A stretch of DNA of 64,000 nucleotides from Cordilura impudica (Eukaryota > Arthropoda > Insecta > Diptera > Scathophagidae). The translations under genes were made by a program, and so were the position numbers. Below the pieces are notes generated by a model. The model did no database searches. It worked only from the letters and a program-made list of their open reading frames with translations, and was not told the origin of the DNA. Below are positions 61,017 to 64,000 of the stretch, piece by piece. Each line of letters begins with the position of its first letter. Position 1 is the stretch's first letter. The stretch lies in NCBI GenBank assembly GCA_963682025.1, contig OY821517.1:107746972-107810971 (forward strand), in the 5' to 3' direction.

Positions 61017-62599
61017 TTTTATTTCGAACACGTATAAACCACACCGATTCGAGTGTAGCTTTATTTTAAGTTCATTTTTTTGCACGTGTACTGCTAAAAA
61101 AAATAGGACATGTTCTTAAACACGTACATTTAAAAATAAATTATTATCCGCTTGCGATCAGAAAAAAAAACGAAATTAAGTTATAAGCAACATATAAAAT
61201 TTCTCTGTTTTCTATTTTATTACTATCTTTTGTTTTATTTTTATTATTATCTTTTTATTTTTGTTACCGATGTTTTGCTCCACCTGTACGTATATTGTTT
61301 GAATGGTATTTCTTTTCAGCCGTATTGCAGATTTACAGATTTTTAAATGTTTTCCTTTATTTTGAGTAAATTGCATTTTAAATTACTACCTACACATACA
61401 TAAAATTACACATATCTATGTGTGTTTTATTAAATTTGTTAATGTGTTTGTTAATGAGTTTGTTATCATCATTCATAATAATAAGAAACCATAAAAGTGT
61501 TGGTTTGTGAATTGGCTAAATTGAAAAAAAAACTTCCTAGAAATTGCACTCGAATTTAGAGCGCTGGAATCAGCTAGTTAAGTATAAAAGTTTTTTTTAT
61601 GAAATTATAGACTCTCTGTTTGCAACGACGAGTTTCAGGGCCAAAGGTTTTCACAAAAATTAATTTTGTGTGGGAAAGTAGCATGAGACACGAGATGAAG
61701 AAAACTATTTTTAGCAGCAATAATTTTATTGGAGGTTCTTATGCTACACGCTACATTCGATGTAGAACGTCATACATCATAGACAGATACGAGGAAATCA
61801 TCTCCGTATCAAAAATTATAGGAACAATTCTGGCGTGACATGGGCGAATGGCCGCAGGATAACATTCAACACTCCTCACAGGACAAATTCTTCTTACATG
61901 CTTAATATATAAGTCGATAAGATATTGACAGAACAGCTCAAAAAATATAAGAAAGGGAAAAAACAAGCCTTGTCGAACAGTGACAGCATTTGCGATGATA
62001 TGCTTCACACAATCCCTGATTGATGTTGTTTTTTTTTAAATACTGGAAATCAGTTGACAGTATCTGTAAACGACCTAGAATCGTATGCTTCAGAAGATCC
62101 CCGAAGAATATCTATGACAATGTTAGAACCTATACAAAACTTGGTGCGGAAATTTTCCCAGGACACTAGTCGACTGATTGACCTTCTGCTTTTTAATTAT
62201 TTATCCTGCGAAAATCCCTTGGCGTGTGACATGGACATGCATTCAAAATCAGGTAGTACTTCATTATACTACCAGTAGGGAGGTGTATTTATGCTGACAG
62301 AGGCGTAATTTACAGCTAACAAATTATAATGTATTTTATATGAAGTATTTTTTTTAGGCTACGATTACAGAGCTTTTAATTTCATAATATTTTACGGAGC
62401 TGTTCCACAATTTTCTATTCTTTCTGTATGTAACAAATAATTAAAAAATTGTTTAATCCGGAAATTTTTATCAAGAATATTACATTAATATAACAAATGC
62501 TTCAAATGTTTCGCTGAAAATTCCTTTAAATTTATAACTGAAATTTTTTAAGATATGATAATGTACTTTCGCATCTTATTAAAATATTTCTTCACCTTC
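61017..62599. other. No recognised gene; one exon-like frame
   Basis: Mostly AT-rich. The frame at 62054-62278 is the most protein-like unexplained stretch in the window: NDLESYASEDPRRISMTMLEPIQNL..., preceded by AATCAG and followed at 62252 by GTAGTA, possible splice sites. I cannot identify it. Another frame at 61620-61838 (MQRRVSGPKVFTK...) is also unassigned. Confidence 0.35.
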
Positions 62600-62810
62600 A
62601 TAAGGAAAATGCTGCCCATTCTAAGTTATTTGTCAAAGGTTTCTGAAAAGATGATACTTTTTCTAACGAATATACATTCATTTAAACATTCCAATGAACA
62701 CTTATTAATTTTGGAAAGTCTACACGACTTTATGTCCATTACACAATCCAGCTTTCAAACAAATCACAGCTGCATTACAGCTGATGATCGAGAAAAAAAT
62801 AAAACGTGAC
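62600..62810 (+). pseudogene. Possible LINE reverse-transcriptase scrap
   Basis: LPILSYLSKVSEKMILFL...LLILESLHDFMSITQSSFQTNHSCITA follows the spacing of the RT segment 'PISvL..LSKv.Ek.i.......LL...QSGFR..hSC.TA' found in jockey-type LINEs. Both flanks of the domain are missing. Tentative. Confidence 0.4.
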
Positions 62811-63024
62811 ATAGACGAATGCAACATAACCAAATTGTTAAAATAAAAAAAAAGCAAACTTATTCGATCGCCAAAAATTTCGGGAAGAGGAGCCATAGTT
62901 AGATGAACTGTGTGGGCTGTATCTTCATCTCTTTGGAACCCCAATTTGGGATTGGTCTCTACATTTTGCCTTAAACAATTTTCAGTAATTGCCCGGTATT
63001 ATAATTTTTTTTTTAAATTAACCA

Positions 63025-63560
63025 ACGCTCAGGGGATGCCCATACACATGCAATGCATTGTGTTGACTTCAAGAAAATAGGTTATGGGAAGGAGGAAAGA
63101 GGAGTAGTGTTTGTGGACATTTGACTTAAATTTTATTAGATTATAACTGTCAGGAAAGACCTTTTAGGTCCACATACGTCTAGTTCGACTGAAACGAATT
63201 CTCTCAGAAGAACATTTCCCATGGTAATATCTACAGAACAGTGCTACACAACCCAACTTCCGACAGTGTTCCAATGAATTAATAGAGATGGATATCCCTA
63301 CTGTCATTGATCACCGCCAACGCCCTCCTTTCCACACGGTCCAGTAGCTCCAAAGTAAACTTTGAAGCTCCTGCCAATATATGGGAGTTGTATTCCATTT
63401 TCGGTCGGATGTAAGTGGTACTGAATTCAGTTCATATTAAACGCAACTTTTTCGTCGTTTTCGCAACAATATGGTCCAAAGATATTTTCCGAAGTAAGTC
63501 CACACCATTCTGTACATGTAAGTGAGTGCATTAATTTTCAACAATTATTCTTGGATCCTG
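63025..63560 (-). pseudogene. LINE RT C-terminus and 3' end
   Basis: Minus strand: TTYIRPKMEYNSHILAGASK then FTLELLDRVERRALAVINDS (63430-63300), LSEVGLCSTVL, FPVSYNLIKFKSNVHKHYSS, TYFLEVNTMHCMCMGIP stop (about 63035). This is the conserved C-terminal stretch of a common insect jockey-superfamily LINE reverse transcriptase. Frame-broken; 5' part degraded toward 63560. DNA from 63561 to the window end shows no gene. Confidence 0.7.
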
Positions 63561-64000
63561 AATACGTATTTGTGTATCATTCAATTTTAACTAATGGATC
63601 AATTTAATCTTATATGACAAAAAGTGCAACTTATGTAAAATACCTTGTGTCAGTCATTCTAGACATCATCAACTGCTGAAAACGACACCTTTTAGAAGTT
63701 TTGGTGTTTTCCTCAAAATTTGCTTACATCCGAGCAATGTTCACACTATTTCGAACAGCGCGCGATCACGGACAGCCCCTTATTGTCGAAAACGCCGAAC
63801 CAATCGGAAAATTGTTAAAGCGATATGATCATTGCGACTAAATTTAATTTAATGCTGACTTTCAAAAAAAAAATTGAATAAATGTGGTTTCTTGTTGTGT
63901 GCTTAGACTTTCCATCATAAATATCCCAGTTTTCAAATACAATATGAAAAAACCGGAAAATATAATCATTATGCCACCTTGTGTAACTATATCATATAAG

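Overview
This window is AT-rich, intron-poor eukaryotic DNA made almost entirely of transposable elements in various states of decay. I see no convincing host gene, no tRNA or rRNA and no CRISPR array. The element mix (mini-me/DINE-1-like GTCY-microsatellite repeats, Transib, piggyBac, DD41D mariner, RTE and jockey/I-group LINEs, Penelope) points to an insect, most likely a higher fly; the species is not determinable from sequence alone.

Layout. 0.9-5.6 kb: a mini-me-like copy, a LINE 3' fragment, a modular repeat built on TCACG units, and a mini-me relic. 5.7-14.5 kb: two head-to-tail Transib (RAG1-related) transposons. The first (A) is nearly complete, with 38-bp ends that start CACAGTG, a 5-bp CGCCG duplication and a 584-codon open transposase frame carrying all DDE and zinc residues. 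The second (B) is a relic that carries a piggyBac-type miniature element and a long-inverted-repeat element. 15.1-22.1 kb: one decayed piggyBac element opened up by a DD41D mariner, a nearly full-length LINE and a mini-me copy. 24.2-26.9 kb: another piggyBac with recognisable TTAA ends, inserted in a copy of an orphan transposon family. 28-33.3 kb: two more copies of that orphan family, one with about 450-bp inverted repeats and the other interrupted by a Penelope GIY-YIG fragment. 33.6-36.7 kb: an RTE-clade LINE with an AT-repeat tail.

39-40.8 kb: a near-perfect hairpin and a Tc3-like relic. 42.2-44.6 kb: an (AAT)n tract of about 2.45 kb. 44.9-52.7 kb: further mini-me copies, a second TCACG-unit repeat, Tc1-like relics and an internally deleted Transib. 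52.9-54.9 kb: a Helitron Rep/helicase relic. 55.3-57.4 kb: a piggyBac with perfect 15-bp ends and TTAA duplications. 59.1-61.0 kb: three mini-me copies head to tail, only the last with a 3' end. 62.6-63.6 kb: LINE fragments.

No genes work together here as a pathway. The interest lies in the elements: the near-intact RAG1-like transposon, the orphan CACTA/CACTG-ended family, the nesting order that dates insertions, and repeats that seed or carry microsatellites. All family names come from reading motifs by eye; no search was run.
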